From: Hermatobates lingyangjiaoensis
Lineage: Eukaryota; Arthropoda; Insecta; Hemiptera; Hermatobatidae
Assembly: GCA_026182355.1 (NCBI GenBank)
Contig: JAPFBL010000168.1
Span: 137,501 to 201,500, forward strand
Direction of reading: 5' to 3'
Length of the DNA: 64,000 nt
Shown here: positions 35,930-46,899 of the stretch, one piece after another
Layout: each line of letters begins with the position of its first letter
How positions within the stretch are numbered: the stretch's first letter is position 1
Made by a program: the position numbers and the translations under genes
The notes under the pieces: model-generated
The model's database searches: none
Told to the model about the DNA's origin: nothing
What the model saw: only the letters and a program-made list of their open reading frames with translations

Positions 35930-36728
35930 AAAACTGAACATTAACATTTTCACCCAAACTCAGTCAATATTGTTGAAGAGTATATGAATATAAAAAACGA
36001 AAACATCTTAACAACGTAAATCATATATCTCAGTTCACTACAAGCTCAGATAGAAATTCTATATTAACTCTTAATAATTCATTAAAATAACTAGATAAAT
36101 AATATATACCAATCTGTGATTTATCTTTCATATAAAAAAAAACTGGTATTTTTTACCCAGTCCGATAGTTTTTCTAGAGTTCTTTTTACAGAAAGAGTGT
36201 GTGTGATCGAAATGTGGAAGAATGGCTCACATTGGGTGAATACTAAATGAGGTCAAAAAGACCAGCGTTTCATCACTAGCTCTGGTGTCAGGATACTTGT
36301 GGTATCTGGGTTTGTTATTCAGCTAACAGTCTTGGAATAGTAATGGCTTTGCTCAAAGTAACTCGTTAGACAATGTTGGAAATGTCTCTGTTCTGTTGCC
36401 AACAAAACATATAACTGCTTCGGACCAGATTCCACAGAGTATTGTAACAATAACAAAAGTATTACAGCAACACATTCCAACAATCAGCCGGTATCATTCA
36501 ATCTGCTGTGTTGAAATTCCAACTTAAAATCACCACTCGCAAAGGAAATGAACATCAAATATCAACTTGTCAAATTTCATTATTCTTTTGTAACATACTA
36601 GTTTTCAAAAATAAACATCAACATTTAAATATCAATCATCTTAATCTCTTAAAAGTGAAAAAAAAAACTAATCTGTAAATCCATTCCATTTACTTGTAGT
36701 ATATCTTTCACTACTGATATAAAACTAC
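35930..36728. other. No recognised feature
   Basis: Mixed AT-rich sequence without a recognisable element or frame. Confidence 0.45.
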
Positions 36729-36736
36729 ATCCATTA

Positions 36737-37031
36737 CAGTGATGGGATTCAGCCGGTTCGCACCGGTTCGTGCAAACCGGTGCTTAAAATATTATGAGTT
36801 TGGCGAACCGGTTGTTAAAATTACGTAAATCCCTATTCAAACCTGTATTAATTAGACCACTATCAAACTCCACAAGTTTTACATGACTCACGTAACTTGT
36901 GCTTGTATGACAACGTAATTTGCGCATGTATATAGCCTATATATAACTAAACAATTTAGTTTCCGAACTCATAATATTTTAAGCTCCGGTTCGCACGAAC
37001 TGGTTCTTAAAATATTTGAATCCCACCACTG
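36737..37031. mobile_element. hAT miniature element with 8-bp target duplication
   Basis: The ends CAGTGATGGGATTCA and (reversed) CAGTGGTGGGATTCA are matching hAT-type inverted repeats, with internal GGTTCG/CGAACC repeats. The flanks ATCCATTA (36729-36736) and ATCCATTC (37032-37039) agree at seven of eight bases. The element is 295 bp with no ORF. Confidence 0.9.
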
Positions 37032-37059
37032 ATCCATTCATTATATTTGTTAATAATTT

Positions 37060-37200
37060 ACTGAACCTCGTCTAACTGACGCAGATGTACCTGATGATGA
37101 GCACTAAGTTTCCGAAACGCGTTACATATTAAATCCTTGTGTGTGAAGATTTAATATACCTTTTCTCACAAATCATCAGCAAATACTAGACAGTATCTGC
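37060..37200 (+). mobile_element. Penelope-like F1 fragment
   Basis: A core at 37091-37123 is followed by a block parallel to other F1 ends (TATTAAATCC, GTGTGAAGAT, CAGCAAATACTAGACAG). No mirror arm was found. Confidence 0.55.
37091..37123 (+). ncRNA. Hammerhead-like motif (F1)
   Basis: CUGAUGA, stem II weakened on its 3' side, then GAA-ACGCGU-U with ACGCGU palindromic. AUGU upstream can pair with ACAU downstream if two bases are left unpaired. Confidence 0.55.
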
Positions 37201-38269
37201 TTGCATAACTCGTGATTCAAAACATATTATGAATGTATATCTAGCATACAATGAATAAAAAATAATTATGCTATTATTAATTTAAAATTCAAAAAAATAT
37301 TAATAATTAAAAAAAACAATTATTTTATAATTAAAAATTCTATTTTGTTAGAGAAAATTCTATTAAGTTAGATTTTTTGCAAAAATATATTTACTTTGCT
37401 CGATATTAATTTCCTTGTTTATTTTTTTTTACAAACCACTTGAATATGTGTAAATAATGCCAAAGTCCTCCTTGAATCTATATTTTTGTAACTCCTTTAA
37501 TTTAATAAAATGTAATATTCTATGTTGAGACTACCGGGTTGAGACTGTGCGAAATACAAGAGATTGATTAGGCTACAAAACATGGGTAAAGTTTAGGGAG
37601 GTTGTTCAAATTTGTATAGCCCTCTGGTTACTGTCACGCATTGAGGGTTCTGGACTTATCCCATTATCTAATATAATGCATTTACAGGGTCTGTCTGTTT
37701 ATTTCTTTGTTATCCCAAATCCTCCGAGGGTTTTAGAGAAAGGACCTCATAACCATATTTATTCTCTAAAATACATGTTCTCGATAATGTTTCATTCTCG
37801 ACAATGTTACACTTAATACTATTATTACAACTCTATTATAAAGTAAAAAGTAATGTTTAAACAATATTCAGTTTTAAATTCATATGTATAATTATATCAT
37901 AAATAAACCTTCTATCTACTAATACGAATTATATTTTTTTATTTGTACATTTTATTCGAAAAAATTCTGATTCACTTGAAATTTATCACTAGTACTCTAC
38001 TTTATTGTTTGACAAAACAGGTATACCAGTTTTTTTTAAAAAAAGCCATTCTGGGGGAAAACGATATTCAAAGTCTCCACACAAAAAAAGTTTTTAATTT
38101 AAACTACCCGTTTCAAACACTTCGTCTTCATCATCAGGTAAACTTCCAATAGGAGCAGTAGAGGACAGTTGACTGTCAATTTGCGACAGAGTCGCAATAA
38201 AAACTTGTTTAATAAACAATAGACAGAAATCCAATAGACAGAAGTGTGCAAATCCTTTTCCCTCAGTAT

Positions 38270-38518
38270 ATGATCAAACCACAATAAGAAATGGGAAAAC
38301 AAGACTAAGATCTTTCAACCGTAACAAGTGGTCTTCGTCAGAGTCAAAAACCCAACTGAACACTAGATGCAGAAAACATCTGGTGAGGAGTTGAGAAGAG
38401 TGGGATGGAAGAGTGGTAACCGCTTGTTACGGTTGAAACATCTTAGTCTTGTTTTCCAATTTCTTATTGTGGTTTGATCGTTGATTGTTATTTCACGTGT
38501 TTATGTGAAATCTTTTTA
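38270..38518 (+). mobile_element. Penelope-like F2 inverted dimer with 12-bp target duplication
   Basis: The left arm starts ATGATCAAACCAC and carries a minus core (38305-38341). The spacer is about 60 bp of F2 untranslated region. The right arm carries GGTTGAAACATCTTAG and the complete F2 end (CACGTGTTTATGTGAAATC). TTCCCTCAGTAT flanks both sides exactly (38258-38269, 38519-38530). This fixes the element boundaries and shows that an inverted dimer can be inserted outside (TA)n. Confidence 0.85.
38305..38341 (-). ncRNA. Hammerhead-like motif (F2)
   Basis: CUGACGA, a stem II with one changed pair (ACCA/CGGU), GAA-AGAUCU-U and stem I GACU/AGUC. Confidence 0.6.
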
Positions 38519-38786
38519 TTCCCTCAGTATGAGTAAATACCACGCAATTACGGACTCAAAAAATAATGAGAGAAAAAAAGACAATTTTTTTTAATCTTTG
38601 CAAGTCCAGTAGATCTGTTAGTTTGTAATAATAGTAATATACAGCCAACTGCCAAAACAACACAGATATTTTCTGTCAGTAATAACAAAAACCCAAATTT
38701 AATTTTCATATTTTTGCCCACGATTGTATTTGGCCTTAGAAGTGAAGTAGTACTCAAGAAAGTTGGACTGAAGTGGTTGTTGGATC

Positions 38787-39200
38787 TCACTCAAGTTGGG
38801 TAGACCCTTGTGGTCGCTGTGCGAGAAGCAGTAACTTCTCGGTAGGATTCCTGCTTAACATACAGAAGAGCTAGAGACTTCAAACTCTTACCAGTGGGAA
38901 CGGGCCTTGAAGTAAGCTGTTTGGACTGGACAACTGGTACTTGCCTAGTAGAGGCTCGGACTCTTGACGGGATCTCAGAGGGGGGACGATTTGATACCAC
39001 CTCTTCGACCCCATTTATGTTTAGTACAACGAGAGGTTTGTAATATCTCTCTATGAGTCGTTTCACTTGAAGTACTAACAACACTAATCATAATGACGCC
39101 CTAATGGGGTTCATGGAGTACAAGTAGTAAGCCCTGGTCCCACATAACGGGTATTGGCCTCTTCGGAGGGGGACGACCGAATTCAAAACACGAGGGTAGT
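38787..39200 (-). other. GC-richer patch with a 97-codon open frame, unclassified
   Basis: The minus frame at 38791-39084 has protein-like composition (for example SNRPPSEIPSRVRASTRQ) and stands out from the AT-rich, low-complexity frames elsewhere. No domain motif was recognised. It may be a fragment of a mobile-element protein. Confidence 0.35.
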
Positions 39201-39879
39201 CCTAAAACTGTAAGGCAATTGTAGATATACCTGATCACGATTGTAATGATGATATCACTTCAAACAACCGACAATTAAAGACATTATTAAGCATAACAGA
39301 GTTAATTGCTAGAACAAATAAATTATTTTCAAAAATTGTAATTAACTATGATGTAGAAATGCTACTAGAACTACATTAAACAAGTATCAATTATTCAAAA
39401 AATAATTTCATTTATTATAACATTCCAGCAACAAAAAAGAAGCAACAAAATACTCATATTCAAGTGACTAGAAATAATATTTTCACTACATTTAATTGGA
39501 CGTATTTTATTAGAAAGATATTTTTGTCTACATTTTGATGCCTTCTTTCATAAAAAAAAAAAGTTAAACGAAGCAATCCGTTTTTATTTGATGATGAAAT
39601 AACAATAACAAAAATACTTTTATTCACTCAATTAGTGATGGCAGGTAACTATGAGAACTTAACTTTATGATTAAATTGTAGAGAAGTAGATGTTATTTGA
39701 TAATAAACGATGAATTAACTAATTAGGGAGAAATAAGCTTGTTTGTTTGTTTTCCAAGGCTAACACTTATAAGGCTCTCATCTTTTAGTGCTGTTCCAGA
39801 GGGTGGAAATTGTGGCTCATTTATTATTATTACTATTCTAGTAATGAGCGAGTCACAATACCTGTTAATTTGACATTGA
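39201..39879. other. No recognised feature
   Basis: AT-rich sequence without supported features. Confidence 0.5.
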
Positions 39880-40080
39880 GAGTCCTATATTTTGCCTAAC
39901 TCAAGTGTATTTAGATTAGGGATCTTTAACGAGTCCCTGACATCGTACAAACTCTCCGAGGGAAGACGTGTTCAGATTTATTCACCTCCCACGTATATAA
40001 ATTGAGTGACAGGTACGTATTGAACCCCGGACCAAACAGTTCAGAGGAGAGTACATTAACCACTGAGTTAACATGGCCCA
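39880..40080 (-). mobile_element. tRNA-derived SINE, single copy
   Basis: On the minus strand it starts GGCCATGTTAACTCAGTGG, with a B-box-like GGTTCAATACG. It contains CTTCCCTCGGAGAG and GTTAAAGATCCCTAATC and ends GTTAGGCAAAATATAGGACT, matching the 18.6-kb dimer. Confidence 0.75.
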
Positions 40081-40149
40081 GAGAAAAAGAAGCTGTTTTC
40101 ATTAATTTATTATTGGTTACATAAATGATAAAATATAGTTTCAAAAGGC

Positions 40150-41090
40150 TAATAAATATTTCAGCTTAAAAGTATGCATTTTTATTAAAATATGAAATAA
40201 ATTATGATTTATAAATATTAAATGACATACAAATTCAGCCCCCCTATGTATTGAACTAATACTGAGCTATTTGACTGTATAGTTATTAGAATCGTTAATT
40301 ATTTTATAATATAAGGATTAAATATTTTTTAATAGAATATATCGTCTTCGTCTGTTATAAGTTTATATCTCGTTTATATCTCTTAATATAAAAGTCAATT
40401 TCTGTCCGTGTTCGTGTCCTGTTAGAAATAAAGTTGACGGGCGTCTAAATAAGAGGAAAAAGTGTTTCCATATGAAAGGGACATGGACATTGTCAGGGGT
40501 GTCTACGTGCCCTCCTAGGAGGTTATGGTCAGCAGAGGCCCTCATTCTAATCTCAAGTTAAAACTTTCCAGTTGTTTCCATTCTGACATTCACCTGTCAC
40601 AAAACCCAAGCATTCTTTTTTTTTACAGTCTATATTACTTGTAAATTACTTCAGGTTTAGTTGGCCTTAGTAATGAATCTTTCCACTTTATTGATTTCTA
40701 CTTTACCATGAGTCTAGGATTTAGATCATGAAAATAATTGATTTCGAGATTTGGACAAATTTACTTTTTTTAAAGTTCACAAAGACGATTTCTAGATAAT
40801 GTTTCTACATGAATGTGAGCCAATTGGATTGGAGAGTATCAAGTTTTTATCAGATCATACCTAAAACTATAGAAATCAGGGATACTTCTTTATGTACATT
40901 TATGAATATCACTAAAGAATTTATAATTTGAAGTTCAATTTAAATAGGAAATCAGTTGTACCTTATAGGTATGAACGCAGAGTGTACAAGTCCGATAACA
41001 ATTTAATAATTTTAATAACTGTCAAACTGATAAATGATTCCAAGTTTCTTTAACTGATAAAATAATTATATCTACATGTATATGTATAAA
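40150..41090. other. No recognised feature
   Basis: AT-rich. A phrase TATAAAAGTCAATTTCTGTCCGTG near 40387-40410 resembles a common repeat end but could not be assigned. Confidence 0.4.
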
Positions 41091-41180
41091 ATGATGAATA
41101 ATTGATTAATATATATATATATATATATATATGTATATTTAGTAATATGTATATTTAGTTAATATAAGTAGTTTAAGAAC

Positions 41181-41209
41181 CTGATGATGACCCATGGGGC
41201 CGAAAGCTT
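41181..41209 (+). ncRNA. Hammerhead-like motif (F4)
   Basis: CUGAUGA, stem II GACCC/GGGCC with one mismatch, then GAA-AGCU-U with AGCU palindromic. Stem I is GAAC/GUUA-like, with AAC/GUU paired. Confidence 0.65.
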
Positions 41210-41299
41210 GTTATCTTAGTTTAATCTAGTGTAGTGTTTAATTAAATATAGTTATCCCCAGTGAAGTGGTTATTTCCAGCCTTCTGAATGTCGTATGCT

Positions 41300-41470
41300 A
41301 GTTTGCTTTGGCAATTATCACCTTCTCAAAAGAAAATTGTAAGGAAAATAGAAGCTATAAGTAAGAAAGTAAGTATAAGTGAATGCAGAATCTGCCATCA
41401 AATTCAATAATATATGCTTGAAAGAGGACTTGCTGCCGAAATACACTAATATATATATATATATATATAG
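41300..41470 (+). pseudogene. PLE ORF N-terminal fragment with a frameshift (F4)
   Basis: One frame reads WQLSPSQKKIVRKIEAISKK. The family sequence then continues in another frame as NAESAIKFNNICL and KEDLLPKYTNIYI. A small indel near 41380 therefore separates the two parts. It ends at the same T-N-I-Y-I point as the other copies, and there is no continuation into reverse transcriptase. Confidence 0.7.
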
Positions 41471-41779
41471 GTGTGTTCTCTAATCGGGGTTCGGTCAATT
41501 TTCCAGGATAAAAAATCAAACTCTCGTTGCCAACGTTTCGGTTTTATTTAAAACCTTTTTCATAGGCAGAAGTAAGAATTTTTTAACTAAGAAAATGAAA
41601 TTTACATTATTTAAAGGAACAACAATGTTAGCCGGACAAAACCTTCGACTAGACCTTCAATCAAGTAAAAGAATTTTCTTATTAAAATGTCGAAGTTCCT
41701 GTTTGTTTGGAAAATTGACCGAACCCCGATTAGAGAACACACCTATTCTATCAAACGGTCGATATATTATTGAATCTGT

Positions 41780-41780
<1 letters not shown>
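41471..41780. mobile_element. Penelope-like inverted dimer, family F3
   Basis: GTGTGTTCTCTAATCGGGG at the left is mirrored by CCCCGATTAGAGAACACAC near 41725-41745. The minus core (41532-41565) is CTATGAA, stem II GGUUUU/AAAACC, GAA-ACGU. (TA)n borders both sides. Confidence 0.7.
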
Positions 41781-41810
<30 letters not shown>

Positions 41811-41879
41811 ACATTGAAACAAAAAAAAATATCAGTTGGTTGTCAACAATATCTGCCGACTTGATTGTTGTTGCTTTAA

Positions 41880-42165
41880 ATAATTTAAATTTCATTTTCT
41901 TAGTTAAAAAAGTCTTACTTCTGTAAGTGATATCGTTTTATTTATCTCTAAATACTTATGCTTATAATATTCATAAGTTGTAACAATTCATTTTCATATT
42001 GTTTATATGTTGGATGTTGATATGTGATTTCTTATTACCCTTTGTTTGTATGCCTATGAAAAATGTTTTAAAATAAAACAGAAACGTCGACAATGGGAGT
42101 TTGATTTTTGAACCTAAAAAATTTGATCGAATCCCGATTAGATAACACACCCATATATTTATATA
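41880..42165 (+). mobile_element. Penelope-like F3 copy
   Basis: Body sequence matching the F3 arms at 45.3-45.9 kb, with a plus core (42054-42088; GAA-ACGU-C) and the end CGATTAGATAACACACCC, at TA-rich sequence. Confidence 0.6.
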
Positions 42166-42189
42166 TACTAGACGACCCATGACCTTTTG

Positions 42190-43339
42190 TCACTCAGAAA
42201 TTATAGCAACGGTTAAGAAAATAAATTCACTGAACGCGATGACAGGAATAGCTTTAGTGTCGTTTCTTGTTATTAAGTCATGAAAACATCGATTATTGTT
42301 TTGAATCATACTTTATTATACTTAATTATACAGTAAGTATATTTAATAAAACATTAATTCAAGTTATATATGCAACGAAATATATTTTAAACAAACAAAA
42401 TTTGTAAATTTACATATTCCTTTCATTTTAACCAAAATAAAATAACATTAATGAAAGGAATGTGTCTTGATAATATTACCTTCAAATATTCTTATTTATC
42501 TAACAGTTGAGATGAAGTTAAGCATTTATAATAGTTATTATGAATTTAAAAAAAATTACTTTCAATAAAAAATATATGCTCAGAACCACTTGCTGCAGAT
42601 TTAAACATTAACCGATTGAGCCACTGAGTCCTCGACCAACGAATAGTTCCAGACAAGAGGCCTTCTACTGCTTGATTATTGTGCTACTATTACTTGGAAT
42701 GTCAGTAATTCATGTCAGATATTAAGTTCGTCTGTACAGTAATGATATCGTATTCGCGGTCATGTGGTCTTGTTAGTCATAGTTTTCAATGTTTTCAGTC
42801 ATGAATTGGAAAGGTAGTTAGATAGTCACTGGATGAAGTAATTATTCAGTGAGGTTGAGAAAGGTTGGTGGCAGGATTTAGAGTAGAGTCTTCAAAAATG
42901 ACTGTCCATTATTTATTTAATATCAGTCCATATTAAAAGTTAAGAATAATATTTTGATTGCACCGTCATTGTGTTTGATTCCTCTTTATAAATAGTGGTA
43001 TCAGTATTTGTTTAGGCTTAGACTATCCCATTTATTGCTAAATTGACAACTGTTTTAATTATCAGCTTCATGTGCTGACTAAACATTTATAATTTAAAGG
43101 AACAAGTCGAGTGTTATAAAATACTCTAAAAACACTTGAACCAATTCTTGGCTTTACACAGATTCATATCATTCATATGTAGAATTCATATATTATTATA
43201 GCTTACGATGGCACAAATATTCACGCGATCTCTTAATGGAGTAGGAAAAGATAGTGACTACCTCTGCATGAAATCTCTTTAACACAGCAAAAAAGTGTGA
43301 GAAGTAAAATCAATAAATATGATATAGCTTCCCGACCAC
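42190..43339. other. No recognised feature
   Basis: AT-rich. A weak tRNA-like A-box phrase occurs on the minus strand near 42610-42645 without a convincing fold. Confidence 0.45.
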
Positions 43340-43625
43340 TGATTTCTAAAGTTCAAAGATGGGTTTCTTGAGGATTTTTGTTCTAAAGAAATTACAATCC
43401 TGTTTATACGCCGACGTGTCGCCAAATATTGTTTGACATTTTCAAAGCTAAAAACAATTTATTAAAAAACGACATTAAGTATGTGTTAACGACATAACAT
43501 GGATGTATGTGTTTTTACTACTTATGTCGTTCATAAATTGTTTTTTAGCTTTGAAAATGTCAAAAAATTTTTGGCGAAACGTCGGCGTAATTTCTTTAAA
43601 CCAAAAAAGTTCTCAAGAAACCCTT
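43340..43625. mobile_element. Penelope-like inverted dimer, F3-type core
   Basis: TTTCTTGAGG and GTTCTAAAGAAATTAC at the left are mirrored by GTAATTTCTTTAAACC and TTCTCAAGAAA at the right. Cores (43413-43446 minus, 43551-43583 plus) share GTCAAA..TTTGGCG and GAA-ACGU-C. The junction near 43490 joins two copies of AACGACATAA. Confidence 0.6.
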
Positions 43626-44360
43626 GTTTGAACTTTAATATCAATAAATACATAAAGTACATTCACAAATCGAAAACTCGCTCCTATATTTCGAATTTGG
43701 CGTCCTCAGATATAAGATGTGAACCACTTGGAAGGAGTTTCACACAGTACTTGAATGTGAACTGTAAACTGCCTCATTCAAAAGGAACTCAATCAGTCAC
43801 ACCAACTTACAGATGGAAGAAAAAATAAGATAATAATAACAAAGATAATTAAAAAAAACTTTCTTTTTTAAACAAAGTAAATGACACTGACTGAATTCTT
43901 TTTTATATCAGATAGACTTCATTCCTTGCTTACCTTCGAATCCGCTTACATTTTTCCAGCTCATGAGTGTATTGCGTAATTTTGATTTATGCTATATAAT
44001 GCAACGGTAAAAAGACAATCTGAAACGCACAACTAATATTTAATGTAAATAAGGATGCTTAGATAAGTGAAAAACATACAAATACAGTCTTTATTCATTG
44101 TTTGAGCCCTCATCTGAAGATTATCAATTTTGTAATTGTTATGTACTTTGTATAACTGCTTCATTTATACAAATGATTTGTATATGTAGATATAATATAT
44201 ACTATATGTATATATTATAATAATAATAATAATAATACATAATTATTATAATAGATAATATGTATGTATAATATATGTATACATTTGTATAATGATTATA
44301 AATAAATCATTATTTATGATCTGTATTATTATTATTATTATTATTATATAGTATAATATA

Positions 44361-44461
44361 ATGATCAAACCACAATAAGAAATGGGAAAACAAGACTAAG
44401 ATCTTTCAACCGTTTGGTTTGATCATTGATTGTTGTTTCACGTGTTTATGTGAAATCTTTT
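44361..44461 (+). mobile_element. Minimal Penelope-like F2 foldback with 14-bp target duplication
   Basis: Only 101 bp: an inverted arm from ATGATCAAACC to TTTCAACCG (half core), joined directly to TTTGGTTTGATCATTG and the complete F2 end. TATAGTATAATATA flanks both sides (44347-44360, 44462-44475). The left arm starts at the same base as in the 38270 insertion. Confidence 0.8.
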
Positions 44462-44490
44462 TATAGTATAATATATATATATATATATAT

Positions 44491-45238
44491 TATACCTAAT
44501 ATATATAGTATATTAGGTGCTAATTAATTATCAAGGCTAAAAAAATCAAAATCTGTGTGATGAAATAAATTTCAAAATTATCACTTCTTTTTGTTGTGTT
44601 CAAAAAATGTTATTATTTATATGGGTAATAAATAATGTATTTGTTTGTAATAAATTATTAAATCATCGCTCTTTGATGTTATAAATAACATGCTGTGATC
44701 CAACAGCTCATTCTCCAGGTCACGTAATTTATTCTTCCTGTTTGTGGCATGCGGCAAACTCAAAGGTTTGACTTTGCAAGAAGTGATCTACTTGACTGTA
44801 ACAACTAGCCACAAAAATATTCTGTGTTGATTTCACATAAAGTTGTTCATCTATTTAGCATATATATATATTATACCTAATATATATAGTATATTAGGTG
44901 CTAATTAATTATCAAGGCTAAAAGAATTAAAATCTGTGTGATGAAATAAATTTCAAAATTATTACTTCTTTTTGTTGTGTTCAAAAAATGTTATTATTTA
45001 TATGGGTAATAAATAATGTATTTTGTTTGTAATAAATTATTAAATCATCGCTCTTTGATGTTATAAATAACATGCTGTGATGCAACACCTCATTCTCCAG
45101 GTCACGGAATTTATTATTCCAGTTTGTGGCATGCGGCAAACTCAAAGGTTTGACTTTGCAAGATGTGATCTACTTGACTGTAACAACTAGCTACAAAATA
45201 TTCTGTGTTGATTTCACATAAAGTTGTTCATCTATTTA

Positions 45239-45240
<2 letters not shown>
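44491..45240. repeat. 381-bp tandem duplication
   Basis: Two units begin with TATACCTAATATATATAG at 44491 and 44872 and run to CATCTATTTAGCATATATA. They differ at only a few positions, so the duplication is recent. Each unit boundary is a TA run, and a longer (TA)n (45239-45284) follows the second unit. No ORF or ribozyme motif was seen. Confidence 0.9.
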
Positions 45241-45284
<44 letters not shown>

Positions 45285-45290
<6 letters not shown>

Positions 45291-45886
45291 CAAATTCAAT
45301 AATATATCGACCGTTGGATAGAATAGGTGTATAATAAAATCGGGATTCGGTCAATTTTCCAGGATCAAAATCAAACTCTCAATGCCGACGTTTCGGTTTT
45401 ATTTAAAACCTTTTTCATAGGCCTACAAACAAAGGATGACAAGAAATCATATATAAACATCAACATATAACTAACATCAAAATGGAATATTACAATTGTG
45501 AAAAAACAAAAATATATATACAAGTAGAAGTAATAGAAAAGCAATAAATATTTTTATGAACTTACAGAAGTCAGAATTTTTGAATTAGAAAAATGATTCA
45601 AATTTTTTTTTTTTGAAAAATTTTTCTAATTCAAAAATTCTGACTTCTGTAAGTTCATAAAAATATTTATTGCTTTTCTATTACTTCTACTTGTATATAT
45701 ATTTTTGTTTTTTCACAATTGTAATATTCCATTTTGATGTTAGTTATATGTTGATGTTTATATATGATTTCTTGTCATCCTTTGTTTGTAGGCCTATGAA
45801 AAAGGTTTTAAATAAAACCGAAACGTCGGCATTGAGAGTTTGATTTTGATCCTGGAAAATTGACCGAATCCCGATTTTATTATACA

Positions 45887-45905
<19 letters not shown>
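45285..45905. mobile_element. Penelope-like F3 inverted dimer, near-perfect 600-bp palindrome
   Basis: Arms 45301-45605 and 45610-45890 are almost exact reverse complements meeting at a T/A-rich centre. Each has a core (45387-45420 minus, 45794-45827 plus). Only the left side shows TATCGACCGTTGGATAG. (TA)n borders both sides (45239-45284, 45889-45931). Confidence 0.85.
45387..45420 (-). ncRNA. Hammerhead-like motif (F3), mirrored at 45794-45827
   Basis: CUAUGAA replaces the usual CUGANGA box, so the catalytic core is imperfect. Stem II GGUUUU/AAAACC and GAA-ACGU-C are intact, and stem I GCC/GGC pairs after the box. Confidence 0.45.
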
Positions 45906-45931
<26 letters not shown>

Positions 45932-45935
<4 letters not shown>

Positions 45936-46140
45936 TAATAATCAACAATAACTCTTGATATAATATATGAATTAAATACCACAATAAACAATATATATTA
46001 ATTAAAATGTTCTAAGGCCTTTCGTTACAACATCATCAGAGAGCTAAATGAAGCAACTAAAATATATAATAACAAGTTAACCTGGTTGATACAGATACAC
46101 ATACAGTTAACCTGTATATATATACATATACAAATCAATT
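45932..46140 (-). mobile_element. Penelope-like F10 copy
   Basis: The F10 end (AATCAACAATAACTCTTGAT) lies at the (TA)n and is followed by the core at 46014-46039 (CUGAUGA, GAA-AGGCCU-U) and an untranslated region with GTTAACCTGGTTGAT. Confidence 0.65.
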
Positions 46141-46243
46141 TAGTTGAGATTGGACAATAAATATGATACCATAGAATAACTAACACAACAAGTCACAAAA
46201 CGAACTTTTTTTTCTTATATATCTGACTTTCTGTTTTATTCTC

Positions 46244-46285
<42 letters not shown>

Positions 46286-46360
46286 TAATAATCAAAATAA
46301 CACTTGATGTAATAGATGGATTAATTTACCACAATGAAACTAATTTGGAAACAATGCTCT

Positions 46361-46386
46361 AAGGCCTTTCGTCAACACATCATCAG
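46361..46386 (-). ncRNA. Hammerhead-like motif (F10)
   Basis: CUGAUGA, a very short stem II, then GAA-AGGCCU-U with AGGCCU palindromic. Stem I UCU/AGA pairs. The mirror core at 46712-46737 differs by one box base (CUGACGA). Confidence 0.55.
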
Positions 46387-46419
46387 AGAGCAAGTGAACT
46401 AAAAAATAATAAATACTTG

Positions 46420-46659
46420 TTAACCTGGTTGATTGAAGTTTCTAGAATTGTTTGTAACCCTGAATGTGTTTAATGATGAAGAAGTCTTCATCTGTTTAAT
46501 TATTCCGCTAATCAAACCTTCATTCAATTTATAGAGTCCTAAGCTATTGTTCATTAATTTCTCATAAAAGTTCTTTATGAGCGCACTTTCCACAATATTT
46601 CTTCTTCTTTCCTTATGTGCATGAACAAGGCACTCTTTTCGTCTTCTCTTCAGATGCAA
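46420..46659 (-). pseudogene. PLE ORF C-terminus (end of GIY-YIG domain), F10
   Basis: The open frame carries RRRNIVESALIKNFYEKL and LGLYKLNEG, matching the tail of PLE GIY-YIG domains: a conserved arginine, a catalytic-position glutamate in ES-LI, then a leucine- and asparagine-rich stretch. The same pattern occurs at 61.6 kb (LLRNIIESSLIKF) and 53.5 kb (TILEALYIKDVNP). The GIY and YIG strands are absent because of 5' truncation. Confidence 0.7.
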
Positions 46660-46899
46660 TATTTATTATCAATAATAATGAGTATTTATTATTTTTTAGT
46701 TCACTTGGTCTCTGACGATGTGTTGACGAAAGGCCTTAGAGCATTGTTTCCAAATTTGTTTCATTGTGGTAAATTGATCCATATATATATGATTATAAAA
46801 TTCAAGAAGAGTAACACACAAAGTAAGGAAAAACACTTACTTAGAACTCACCGTCATCAGCAGAAGGAGTTTCAAGATTATTAAAGTAGAACAACCTTT

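Larger units (their letters stand above)
38085..38560 (-). mobile_element. Penelope-like F1 copy interrupted by an F2 insertion
   Basis: A minus core at 38104-38136 (CTGATGATGAAGAC, GAAACGGGT) begins the F1 region. The F1 end phrase CCTCAGTAT-GAGTAAATACCACG is split at its middle by the F2 element at 38270-38518, so F1 was resident first. Confidence 0.6.
41100..41470 (+). mobile_element. Penelope-like 3' terminal repeat, family F4
   Basis: (TA)n (41109-41132) precedes the core (41181-41209), then a leader, then PLE N-terminal codons ending at T-N-I-Y-I and (TA)n (41449-41470). The layout is the same as the right arm at 53.7-54.0 kb. Confidence 0.75.
46283..46790 (-). mobile_element. Penelope-like F10 copy: ORF C-terminus, terminal repeat and inverted arm
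   Basis: Read on the minus strand: an inverted arm (46685-46785) with its own core, a truncated ORF C-terminus (46659-46420), an untranslated region, the core (46361-46386) and the F10 end at (TA)n (46248-46282). It shows that the mirror arm is a copy of the element's own 3' end attached at the 5'-truncation point. Confidence 0.8.

Noticed and set aside
42600..42650. tRNA-like phrase on the minus strand
   Set aside because: An A-box-like run is present, but no B box or cloverleaf pairing could be found.
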